A stretch of DNA of 5,153 nucleotides from positions 1 through 5,153 of the forward strand of contig PMOH01000428.1 in assembly GCA_003161515.1 (NCBI GenBank). The letters run 5' to 3'. Positions within the stretch are counted from its first letter, which is position 1. Every line of letters starts with the position of its first letter. The DNA is from Deltaproteobacteria bacterium (GTDB taxonomy: Bacteria > Desulfobacterota > Binatia > Binatales > Binataceae). Both the position numbers and the translations under genes were made by a program. The notes beneath the pieces were generated by a model that made no database searches, was not told where the DNA came from, and saw only the letters and a list, made by a program, of their open reading frames with translations. Of the stretch, positions 1 through 5,153 are shown one piece after another.

Positions 1-839
1 CGAAACCTTCTTCATGGACCGATTCTTCAACCCCGATTCAAGTCGTCAAACGGCCGCAACAGCTTGAATTTTCAGGGGTTTTTCGGGGGCATGAACTCAC
101 TCGCAAGGATCGCCGGCTAAGCTCCGGACTCGCACCGCTCGACGTTCTGATCGACGGCGGAATCCCGCGTGGGCGTATCAGCGAAATCACGGGGCGCGCC
201 GGTTCGGGCAAAACTTCGATTGCCGCATCGTTCGCCAGTTTCGCCACACGCCGCGGCGAGGTCGCCGCATGGCTCGACGCTTCGGGCAGTTTCGATCCCG
301 AGAGCATGGCGGCGGCCGGAGTGGATCTTCGCCGGATGCTGTGGGCGTCGATGAGGAAAGGATCAGCGCGCGACCTTCGTTCCCCTCTCGTGAAGGGGAG
401 GCCAGTGGGGTTAGAGGCAAGGTCAATCGTCAAAGCTGCGGAACTCGTGCTCGAGGCGGGAGGCTTCGGCCTGGTCGTCATCGATTTCGGCGAGGCAGTC
501 CGCTCACTCACTTACGCATCGTCGTTGCGAATCGCGCGCGCGGCCGAGCGCAGCGGCGCTGCCGTGATCGCAATTGCGCCATGGCGGATGTGCGGGACGT
601 TCGCCGCGCTGAGCATTGCCGCGAGCCGCGCCGAAACGTCGTTCAGCCGGCTCGCTCCCGGCTCGCCAGTAATTTTCGACGGGCTCGCAGTCGATGCGAT
701 GGTCGCGCGCAACAAGATGGGCGGGACCGGGCGGCAGGTTCGCGTCCGCGCGCTCGTCGATCCAGTTCCAAATCCATTTGAGGCGCATCCGCATCTCGAC
801 GGCAAAGAATTCCCGGTTCGAATTTCCGCAAGCAGTTAG
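1..839 (+). CDS. imuA: ImuA, RecA-like accessory protein of the mutasome (5' partial)
   Basis: The frame is open from nt 3 to the TAG at 837-839, giving 278 visible codons. No ATG, GTG or TTG occurs in this frame before ATG 306, which lies after the ATP-binding loop, so the true start is upstream of the window. The visible protein has a RecA-type core: SSGLAPLDVLIDGG, a Walker A loop GRAGSGKTS (nt 192-218), the strand AAWLDASGSFDP, and a Walker B strand LVVID (nt 471-485). ImuA proteins are RecA-fold partners of ImuB and are needed for DnaE2-dependent damage mutagenesis in species that have been tested. The gene ends 12 nt before imuB, in the same frame, as expected for an operon. Between LLWA and VKAAELVLEAGG there are about 28 residues where I would expect roughly ten; this extra stretch coincides with a palindromic element (separate entry). 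The identification rests on the fold plus the neighbours imuB and dnaE2; a plain RecA is unlikely because the C-terminal half diverges. Confidence 0.86.
   Translation, partial: KPSSWTDSSTPIQVVKRPQQLEFSGVFRGHELTRKDRRLSSGLAPLDVLIDGGIPRGRISEITGRAGSGKTSIAASFASFATRRGEVAAWLDASGSFDPESMAAAGVDLRRMLWASMRKGSARDLRSPLVKGRPVGLEARSIVKAAELVLEAGGFGLVVIDFGEAVRSLTYASSLRIARAAERSGAAVIAIAPWRMCGTFAALSIAASRAETSFSRLAPGSPVIFDGLAVDAMVARNKMGGTGRQVRVRALVDPVPNPFEAHPHLDGKEFPVRISASS
372..424. repeat. REP-like palindromic element embedded in imuA
   Basis: A 53-bp unit is bounded by the perfect inverted hexamers GACCTT (372-377) and AAGGTC (419-424). Inside it is a 6-bp hairpin, TCCCCT (381-386) with AGGGGA (394-399) around a 7-nt loop. 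On the reverse strand one frame reads PLTPLASPSREG, which resembles the familiar LTPTLSPxERE translation of the dispersed CCCTCTCC...GAGAGGG repeats of many bacterial genomes. It falls where ImuA appears about 15-20 residues too long and keeps the reading frame open. No clear flanking target duplication is visible. The palindrome is directly seen; its identity as a mobile or dispersed repeat is inferred. Confidence 0.5.
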
Positions 840-851
840 TCCGGTGTTCCG

Positions 852-2573
852 ATGGCTCGTATCGCGTGCATCATGGTCGCAGATTTTTCTATTGCGGCGA
901 TCGTGCGTTCGAATCCCGCGTTCGCCGACAAGGTGCTGGCTATCGGAAAAAACCTCGCGCCGCATGCCGAGCTCGACGCCGTCTCGGTGCGCGCGCGTGA
1001 ACTTGGAATCCGCCCCGGCATGACGATCGCGCAGGCGCGCGCGATCTCTTCAGATCTAATCGTAGTCCATCGCTCGCCCGCCGCGGAAAGCTCGGCGCAT
1101 TCCGCGCTGCTCGACGCTGCCGAATCGGTTTCGCCGGTCATCGAATCGGGCGCGCCGGGATGCGCATGGGTCGATCTCGCGGGCCTGCAGCGCATCTACA
1201 ATGGAGAAGAAGAAATCACCGCTGAGCTAATCCGATGCGTGCGCAGAGTCGGGATGGAACCCGCCGCCGGCGTCGCCGCCAACAAGGAGCTGGCGCATCT
1301 GGCCGCGCGATGCGGCGGGGTGCGCGTGATCGAAGCCGGACGCGAACGCGAATTCCTGAACTGGCTGCCACTCGACATGCTCGGCCTGGGAAAATCGGAT
1401 CGCGGCGACGACCTCGAGACCACGCTCGCCAGGTGGGGAATGCGCCGGCTCGGCGAGCTGGCGCGCCTCAATCCCGACGCGGTCGGCACGCGGCTGGGGC
1501 GTCGCGGCGTCGAGCTGGTCCGCCTCGCGCGCGGTGGCAGTCACGCGCCGCTGGTGCCGCGCCGCCGCGCCGAGTTTTTCGTCGAGACGGTCGAGCTCGA
1601 ATACGGAATCGAGCTGCTGGAGCCGCTGGGATTCGTCATGCGTGCGATGCTCGAGCGGCTCGCCGAGCGGCTTTCGCTTCGCGGCCTGGTGGCCGGCGAT
1701 CTCACGCTCGCGTTCGGGATGAGCGGTCATCGCAGTTTCAATCGCCGGGTCGAAGTGGCGGCGTCGTCGAACGACGTCCGCGCGATTCTCACGCTAATCA
1801 ACCTGAGCCTCGAGGCCGCGCCGCCCGAGGCCGCCGTCGAAACGATTCGAATCGAGATCGCTCCGCGCGTTCCGCGCCCCGCGCAGACCGACATGTTCCT
1901 GCCGCCCGCGCCCGCGCCCGACAAGCTGCAGACCACGATTGCACGCTTGGCGGCGCTATGCGGTCCCGGCAACGTCGGCATGCTGAGTGCCGAGAATTCG
2001 CATCGCCCCGAAGCGACGCGGCTCGATGCGTTCACACCGCCGCCCGCGCCGCCGATCCCCGAAAATGCGGCGGTGAAGAATGTGACTCAACTCGTGATAC
2101 GCGCGATTCGTCCGGCGCGGGAAATCGAAGTGATGTGCTCGCGGGAAATTCCGGAGTTCGTCCGCGGCGATAATCTTGGCGCGCGCGTCATCTCGATCGC
2201 CGGCCCGTGGCGTCGCGACGGCGAATGGTGGCTCGGTTGCACCGTGGACACAGACACGCACGCGGATTCATCCGACCAGAATCACGCGGCGCATCGAGGA
2301 CTGGAACTACATGACGGGCGCATGTTCGGCGCGCATCCGCGCCAGGTATCCGCGGAAAATCTGAAAGCACTGTCCTCGCTGACGCCTGCACCCTCGCCCA
2401 CCCCGCATCTCAATGGCAACAACGGAAATGGAGCGATCAGCGGAATGAATGGCGCAAATAAATGCGGCTTCGTCCGCGATTACTACGAACTCGCGCTCGA
2501 AGACGGTGGCGTTTACCGCGTCTTCCGCGACGTGAACTCGCACAAGTGGTTCCTCGACGGCGCCTACGACTGA
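852..2573 (+). CDS. imuB: ImuB, catalytically inactive Y-family polymerase homologue
   Basis: This is a complete 573-residue protein. ATG 852 follows the imuA stop by 12 nt in the same frame; no Shine-Dalgarno sequence is evident, so coupling to imuA is likely. The order is: an N-terminal palm/finger region (about 1-165) with SVRARELGIRPGMTIAQARA; helix-hairpin-helix-like repeats (about 170-230, LPLDMLGLG and MRRLGELARLNPDAVGTRLG); a little-finger region (about 235-340); a probable clamp motif QTDMF (345-349); and a C-terminal ImuB domain (GPWRRDGEWW 451-460, RDYYELALEDGGVYRVFRD 542-560, WFLDGAYD 566-573). Where active Y-family enzymes have SIDEAFLDLTG, this protein has APGCAWVDLAG (101-111). 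The catalytic Asp-Glu pair is replaced by Gly-Cys, as typical for ImuB. It is expected to be the hub that links ImuA and DnaE2 to the sliding clamp. Oddity: about 75 residues (roughly 463-537) separate EWW from RDYYEL, which normally lie much closer; this insert has an acidic/His part, then LTPAPSPTPHL and an Asn/Gly-rich tail. Confidence 0.95.
   Translation: MARIACIMVADFSIAAIVRSNPAFADKVLAIGKNLAPHAELDAVSVRARELGIRPGMTIAQARAISSDLIVVHRSPAAESSAHSALLDAAESVSPVIESGAPGCAWVDLAGLQRIYNGEEEITAELIRCVRRVGMEPAAGVAANKELAHLAARCGGVRVIEAGREREFLNWLPLDMLGLGKSDRGDDLETTLARWGMRRLGELARLNPDAVGTRLGRRGVELVRLARGGSHAPLVPRRRAEFFVETVELEYGIELLEPLGFVMRAMLERLAERLSLRGLVAGDLTLAFGMSGHRSFNRRVEVAASSNDVRAILTLINLSLEAAPPEAAVETIRIEIAPRVPRPAQTDMFLPPAPAPDKLQTTIARLAALCGPGNVGMLSAENSHRPEATRLDAFTPPPAPPIPENAAVKNVTQLVIRAIRPAREIEVMCSREIPEFVRGDNLGARVISIAGPWRRDGEWWLGCTVDTDTHADSSDQNHAAHRGLELHDGRMFGAHPRQVSAENLKALSSLTPAPSPTPHLNGNNGNGAISGMNGANKCGFVRDYYELALEDGGVYRVFRDVNSHKWFLDGAYD
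1884..1898 (+). other. Probable beta-clamp-binding pentapeptide QTDMF in ImuB
   Basis: Residues 345-349 of ImuB read QTDMF, followed by LPPAPAP. This fits the relaxed clamp-binding pattern Q-x-x-(L/M)-F. It sits after the little-finger region and before the C-terminal ImuB domain, the place where clamp motifs occur in ImuB proteins. Binding to DnaN is known for the family; that this pentapeptide mediates it here is inferred. Confidence 0.6.
2379..2468 (+). repeat. Low-complexity coding insert in the ImuB C-terminal region
   Basis: The sequence encodes LTPAPSPTPHL followed by an Asn/Gly-rich tract (NGNNGNGAISGMNGANKCG), with repeated AATGG-like units in the DNA. It interrupts the normally short link between the EWW and RDYYEL motifs of ImuB. 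The LTPAPSP part resembles peptides produced when CCCTCTCC-type dispersed repeats are read through, so it may be a decayed cousin of the element in imuA. That origin is a guess; a disordered linker that expanded by slippage is equally possible. Confidence 0.4.
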
Positions 2574-2578
2574 TTTAA

Positions 2579-2619
2579 GTGTATTGGCATTTGTATAGGC
2601 ATTAGCCTACACTAAAGTG
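2579..2619. promoter_or_regulatory. Candidate antitoxin operator: direct plus inverted half-sites
   Basis: The gap holds two 12-bp direct repeats, TATTGGCATTTG (2582-2593) and TATAGGCATTAG (2594-2605), identical at 10 of 12 positions. TAGGC-atta-GCCTA (2596-2609) forms an inverted repeat, with the GT/AC pairs at 2593-2594 and 2611-2612 extending it past one mismatch. GTGTA (2579-2583) is the inverse of TACAC (2608-2612), and CACT-aa-AGTG (2610-2619) is a further small palindrome over the -10 and start region. These overlap both promoter boxes. Ribbon-helix-helix antitoxins of BrnA type autorepress by binding such repeats, so this is the likely site for the product of the second gene. Confidence 0.5.
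2584..2613 (+). promoter_or_regulatory. Sigma70-type promoter for brnT-brnA (and possibly dnaE2)
   Basis: A -35 box TTGGCA (2584-2589, 5 of 6 to TTGACA) and a -10 box TACACT (2608-2613, 4 of 6 to TATAAT) are separated by 18 bp. They lie in a 50-bp gap in which only 20 bases are G or C, against well over half in the flanking genes. Transcription would begin near 2620, only a few bases before ATG 2624, so the message would be almost leaderless. The boxes are seen directly; promoter activity is inferred. Confidence 0.5.
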
Positions 2620-2623
2620 GCGG

Positions 2624-2944
2624 ATGCAGAAGGTCACCTTTTCAGGATTTGCATGGGACAACGCCAACCGCTCGAAGTGTCAGAAACACGGCGTTTCGAT
2701 CGCAGAAGTGGAACACGTTCTCGCTCACGCGGCGACCCTGATTGTGCCCGACCTCAAGAATATGCGCGTGGAGCCCCGTTTTTTGGCAATCGGCCGAACA
2801 GCAGCAGGACGATACGCCTTTGTCGTTTTCACGCCGAGGCAAACCCGCGGCGAAATACTCATGCGACCCATAAGCGCACGCTACATGCACAGGAAGGAGA
2901 TCAAAAAATATGAGCAAGAAATTGCCCGTGTTCAAAACCGATAA
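2624..2944 (+). CDS. brnT: BrnT-family ribonuclease toxin
   Basis: This 106-residue protein has the length and motif order of BrnT toxins: an early FAWD (8-11) and KHGVS (21-25) with the helix IAEVEHVL, then a conserved core RFLAIGRTAAGRYAFVVFT (52-70), and a C-terminal RPISARYMHRKEIKKYEQE (81-99). BrnT folds like RelE-type enzymes and is an RNase that blocks translation; it is neutralised by BrnA. ATG 2624 puts seven residues before FAWD, as usual for the family, and only a few bases after the predicted transcript start; ribosome-site support is weak. The toxin precedes the antitoxin, the usual brnTA order. The 3' end overlaps the antitoxin gene by 35 bp. It is unusual to find this gene between imuB and dnaE2. 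No frameshift or truncation is seen, so it may be functional. Confidence 0.92.
   Translation: MQKVTFSGFAWDNANRSKCQKHGVSIAEVEHVLAHAATLIVPDLKNMRVEPRFLAIGRTAAGRYAFVVFTPRQTRGEILMRPISARYMHRKEIKKYEQEIARVQNR
2891..2900 (+). promoter_or_regulatory. Strong Shine-Dalgarno for the antitoxin, inside brnT
   Basis: AGGAAGGAGA ends about 9-10 nt before ATG 2910 and is followed by a run of six A's (2903-2908). It is the clearest ribosome-binding site in the window and fixes the brnA start. It lies within the last codons of brnT (MHRKEIKK), so the antitoxin can be made efficiently from the same message. imuB, brnT and dnaE2 lack anything comparable. Confidence 0.72.
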
Positions 2945-3206
2945 GGAAGCGGAAAATTTCCTTGACCAGGATTTGTCCGACTACATCAGCGCTGAAAACT
3001 TTGCGCCGTTTCAGTTCGAGTTCAAGCCAAAACAAAAATCGGTCAATCTTCGAATCTCCGAAGAGCTTCTGAACGCGGTCCGCGCCGTCGCGCACCGCCG
3101 GGGTATTCCTTACCAGCGCTACATCCGCCAGACCCTCGAAGCGTCACTGAGGCCGTCAAATGAGTCTCGCTCAGGGAAAGGACGCGCTCATCGCTCAAGC
3201 AAATGA
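2910..3206 (+). CDS. brnA: BrnA/CopG-type ribbon-helix-helix antitoxin
   Basis: This 98-residue protein begins MSKKLPVFKTDKEAENFLDQDLSDY, the N-terminal toxin-wrapping region typical of CopG_antitoxin/BrnA proteins encoded beside BrnT. It continues with a ribbon-helix-helix unit: the strand KQKSVNLRIS (about 41-50), a first helix EELLNAVRAVAHRRG and a second helix PYQRYIRQTLEASL (about 67-80). The RHH part should dimerise, bind the repeats before brnT and autorepress; the N-terminal part should cover the toxin. Its first 50 nt or so are much richer in A and T than neighbouring genes (22 G/C of 60 at 2901-2960), a sign of transfer. Family members usually stop soon after the second helix; here a basic, Ser-rich tail of about 17 residues (PSNESRSGKGRAHRSSK) follows, probably translated junction DNA. 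The stop lies 12 nt before dnaE2, in the same frame. It could be labelled CopG rather than BrnA. Confidence 0.88.
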   Translation: MSKKLPVFKTDKEAENFLDQDLSDYISAENFAPFQFEFKPKQKSVNLRISEELLNAVRAVAHRRGIPYQRYIRQTLEASLRPSNESRSGKGRAHRSSK

Positions 3207-3218
3207 CCGCGAATCGCG

Positions 3219-5153
3219 ATGAACTCCGATTACATCGAACTGCGCGCGCGGAGTGCTTTCAGTTTTCTTGAAGGCGCGACTACGCCCGAGGATCTTGCCG
3301 CGCGCGCGGCGGAACTCGGCTACCGCGCGATGGCGCTTGGCGATCGCGACGGACTTTACGGCGCGCCGCGCTTTTATGCAGCTGCGAAGGCCGCTGGCAT
3401 CCGGCAAATCGTCGGCGCGGAACTGACGCTCGACGACAACTACAACTCGCGGCTCTACGTCCTCGCGCCGGATCGCAAGTGCTACCAAAATCTCTGCCGC
3501 ATGATCACTGACTCGAAGATGCGCGTGCTGAATCCCGGCGCGCTCGCACGCGATGGCTCGGCTGCGGCGCCCAGTTATCCCGCCAAGGGAGAGAGCCGTA
3601 TCACGCTCGACGAGTTGGAACGCTACGGCCGCGGACTGATCTGCCTCGGCGGCGGCGTAATGAGCCCACTGTCACGCATGCTCGTTCGCGGCGACGATCC
3701 TCGCGAGCTAAGCCGGCGTCTCAGTGGGATTTTCGGTGCGAACAATTTCTACATCGATTTGCAGCGGCATCTCGACGCCGGCGGGGAACGCCTTAATCGC
3801 AAGCTCGCAGCGCTTGCGGATGCGGAGCGAATACCCGTCGTCGCGACCAATGACGTATGCCACGGCGGCTCGGATCGCCGGCTGCTCGACGTGCTTACTT
3901 GCATCCGGCTCAAGACCACGCTCGAGGAAGCCGGCCGCGCTCTCTGGATCAACAGTCAGCGTCATCTGAAATCGCCGGCCGAGATGAGTGCGCTGTTTCG
4001 CGATCTGCCGACCGCCGTCGCCGCCTCGCGCGCGATTGCCGAGCGATGCGCTTTCCAGCTCTGCGACATGGGCTATCGCTTTCCCGACTATCCGCTTCCG
4101 CCGAACGAAACCCCGGACAGCTATTTGCGCATCCTCACTTACGCGGGTGCGCGAGAGCGATGGCGCGGCGCGATGGACGCTCGCACACGACGCCAACTTG
4201 AACATGAGCTTGGGATTATCGAGCGGCTCAAGCTGGCCGGCTACTTCCTGATCGTGTGGGACATCGTCCAGTTCTGCCGCGAGAATCAAATCATGGTGCA
4301 GGGACGCGGCTCCGCGGCCAACAGCGCGGTGTGTTACGCGCTGGGGATCACGGCGGTGGATGCGGTCAAGATGGAACTTCTATTCGAGCGCTTCCTTTCC
4401 GAGGAGCGCGGCGAATGGCCCGACATCGATCTCGACCTGCCCAGCGGCGACGATCGCGAGATGGCGATTCAATACGTCTATCGCCGCTACGGCGAACGCG
4501 GCGCCGCAATGACCGCGAACGTGATCACCTATCGCACGCGAAGTGCGGTGCGCGAGGTCGGCAAGACGCTCGGCTTTTCGCCTGAACAGGTGGACCGACT
4601 CGCCAAGCTCAACCAGGTGTACGAGTTCCGCGACCATCACGACGATCTCGTCTCGCTGCTCAAGCGCGGCGGCGTCGATGCGGAAGCGCCGCGAATCATG
4701 ATGATGGTCGCTCTCGTGCGCAAGATTCAGAGCCTGCCGCGACATCTCGGGCAGCATAGCGGCGGCATGGTGATCGCCGCGCAGCCGCTCGATGAAATCG
4801 TGCCACTCGAGCCTGCCTCGATGCCCGGCCGCGTGGTGATTCAATGGGACAAGGAAGACTGCGCCGACCTCGGCATCATCAAGATCGATCTGCTCGGACT
4901 TGGGATGCTGGCCGCGCTGAAAGAGGCGATCCCGATGATCCGCGCGCACGAAGGAGTCGAGATCGATCTCGCACATCTGCCGCCCGACGATCCCGACGTG
5001 TACGCGATGCTCCGCCGCGCGGATACTGTCGGCGTTTTCCAAATCGAGAGCCGCGCACAGATGGCGACGTTGCCGCGGATGAAGCCGGAGCGATTTTACG
5101 ACCTCGTGGTCGAGGTCGCGATAATCCGTCCCGGCCCGATCGTCGGCAAAATG
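3219..5153 (+). CDS. dnaE2: DnaE2, error-prone DNA polymerase III alpha subunit (3' partial)
   Basis: The frame is open for 645 codons to the window edge; full DnaE2 proteins are roughly 1,000-1,100 residues. ATG 3219 is the first possible start because brnA's TGA (3204-3206) lies in the same frame 12 nt upstream. No Shine-Dalgarno is seen, so coupling to upstream translation is likely. An N-terminal PHP domain (about 1-280) begins YIELRARSAFSFLEGATTPEDL. Metal-binding His positions of active PHP domains are Arg here (HS to R11-S12, DH to D42-R43), consistent with DnaE2 lacking PHP proofreading. The polymerase core has QGRGSAANSAVCYALGIT (361-378), the catalytic motif PDIDLD (401-406, Asp402 and Asp404) and the third Asp in IKIDLLGL (Asp557). 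LPRHLGQHSGGMVI (506-519) and VAIIRPGPIVGKM (633-645) match the DnaE2 class. It performs mutagenic lesion bypass with ImuA and ImuB. All catalytic residues in view are intact. Confidence 0.97.
   Translation, partial: MNSDYIELRARSAFSFLEGATTPEDLAARAAELGYRAMALGDRDGLYGAPRFYAAAKAAGIRQIVGAELTLDDNYNSRLYVLAPDRKCYQNLCRMITDSKMRVLNPGALARDGSAAAPSYPAKGESRITLDELERYGRGLICLGGGVMSPLSRMLVRGDDPRELSRRLSGIFGANNFYIDLQRHLDAGGERLNRKLAALADAERIPVVATNDVCHGGSDRRLLDVLTCIRLKTTLEEAGRALWINSQRHLKSPAEMSALFRDLPTAVAASRAIAERCAFQLCDMGYRFPDYPLPPNETPDSYLRILTYAGARERWRGAMDARTRRQLEHELGIIERLKLAGYFLIVWDIVQFCRENQIMVQGRGSAANSAVCYALGITAVDAVKMELLFERFLSEERGEWPDIDLDLPSGDDREMAIQYVYRRYGERGAAMTANVITYRTRSAVREVGKTLGFSPEQVDRLAKLNQVYEFRDHHDDLVSLLKRGGVDAEAPRIMMMVALVRKIQSLPRHLGQHSGGMVIAAQPLDEIVPLEPASMPGRVVIQWDKEDCADLGIIKIDLLGLGMLAALKEAIPMIRAHEGVEIDLAHLPPDDPDVYAMLRRADTVGVFQIESRAQMATLPRMKPERFYDLVVEVAIIRPGPIVGKM

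Noticed and set aside
1..120. Upstream SOS (LexA) box or promoter for the cassette
   Set aside because: The window opens inside imuA, so the cassette promoter is outside it; nothing convincing was seen in the first bases.
306..839. Start of imuA at ATG 306
   Set aside because: This would drop the Walker A loop and the preceding RecA-like strand, which are in the same open frame upstream.
1235..2173. 312-codon + strand frame inside imuB
   Set aside because: Extremely Arg/Ala-rich out-of-frame translation of imuB; the ImuB frame carries all conserved motifs.
2579..2612. Rho-independent terminator after imuB
   Set aside because: The inverted repeat is short, the stem is not GC-rich and no U-run follows; the position over promoter boxes suits an operator better.
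2617..2913. Alternative frame starting at GTG 2617 over brnT
   Set aside because: It has no family resemblance, whereas the frame from ATG 2624 gives a full-length BrnT with all expected motifs.
3203..3205. ATG 3203 as the dnaE2 start
   Set aside because: It is in another frame; the DnaE2 frame has brnA's stop at 3204-3206, so ATG 3219 is the first possible start.
3708..4289. Reverse-strand open frame of 193 codons opposite the DnaE2 PHP region
   Set aside because: No recognisable domain, start signal or promoter, and the opposite strand encodes conserved DnaE2.
4380..5042. Long reverse-strand open frame (220 codons) opposite dnaE2
   Set aside because: It is His/Arg/Asp-rich with no family features and lies opposite well-conserved DnaE2 polymerase motifs; it is a by-product of GC-rich codon use.

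Overview
The window is a moderately GC-rich bacterial segment, densely coded on the + strand. It carries an SOS-type mutagenesis cassette in the order imuA (5' end outside the window), imuB, dnaE2 (3' end outside the window). This three-gene order is the 'mutasome' found in many bacteria that lack umuDC, including alpha-, beta-, gamma- and deltaproteobacteria, Acidobacteria and related soil lineages. Codon use (GCG, CGC, CTC, GAT) and the protein style suggest a soil or environmental bacterium of the deltaproteobacterial, acidobacterial or Binatota kind. The sequence alone does not fix the phylum.

Layout: 1-839 is the RecA-like protein ImuA, open at its 5' end. 852-2573 is ImuB, a Y-family polymerase homologue without the catalytic acidic pair, which keeps a likely beta-clamp motif. 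2574-2623 is a 50-bp AT-rich gap with a promoter-like signal packed with direct and inverted repeats. 2624-2944 is a BrnT-family toxin and 2910-3206 its ribbon-helix-helix antitoxin, overlapping by 35 bp. 3219 to the window end is the N-terminal 645 residues of DnaE2, the error-prone replicative-type polymerase.

Expected working of the cassette (family knowledge): ImuB links DnaE2 to the beta clamp, ImuA is an accessory partner, and DnaE2 performs mutagenic lesion bypass. The unusual feature is a complete, AT-richer brnT-brnA toxin-antitoxin module with its own promoter and probable operator sitting exactly between imuB and dnaE2. dnaE2 starts 12 nt after the antitoxin stop, with no visible promoter or ribosome site of its own. 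The polymerase may therefore be transcribed, at least partly, from the self-regulated toxin-antitoxin promoter. This is an inference from layout.

Two smaller oddities lie inside the coding regions. imuA carries a roughly 53-bp palindromic, REP-like insertion that is read through in frame. ImuB has a long low-complexity insertion near its C-terminus containing an LTPAPSP-type peptide, which may derive from the same class of repeat. There are no gene-free stretches above 300 bases. I saw no tRNA, rRNA, CRISPR array or insertion sequence.
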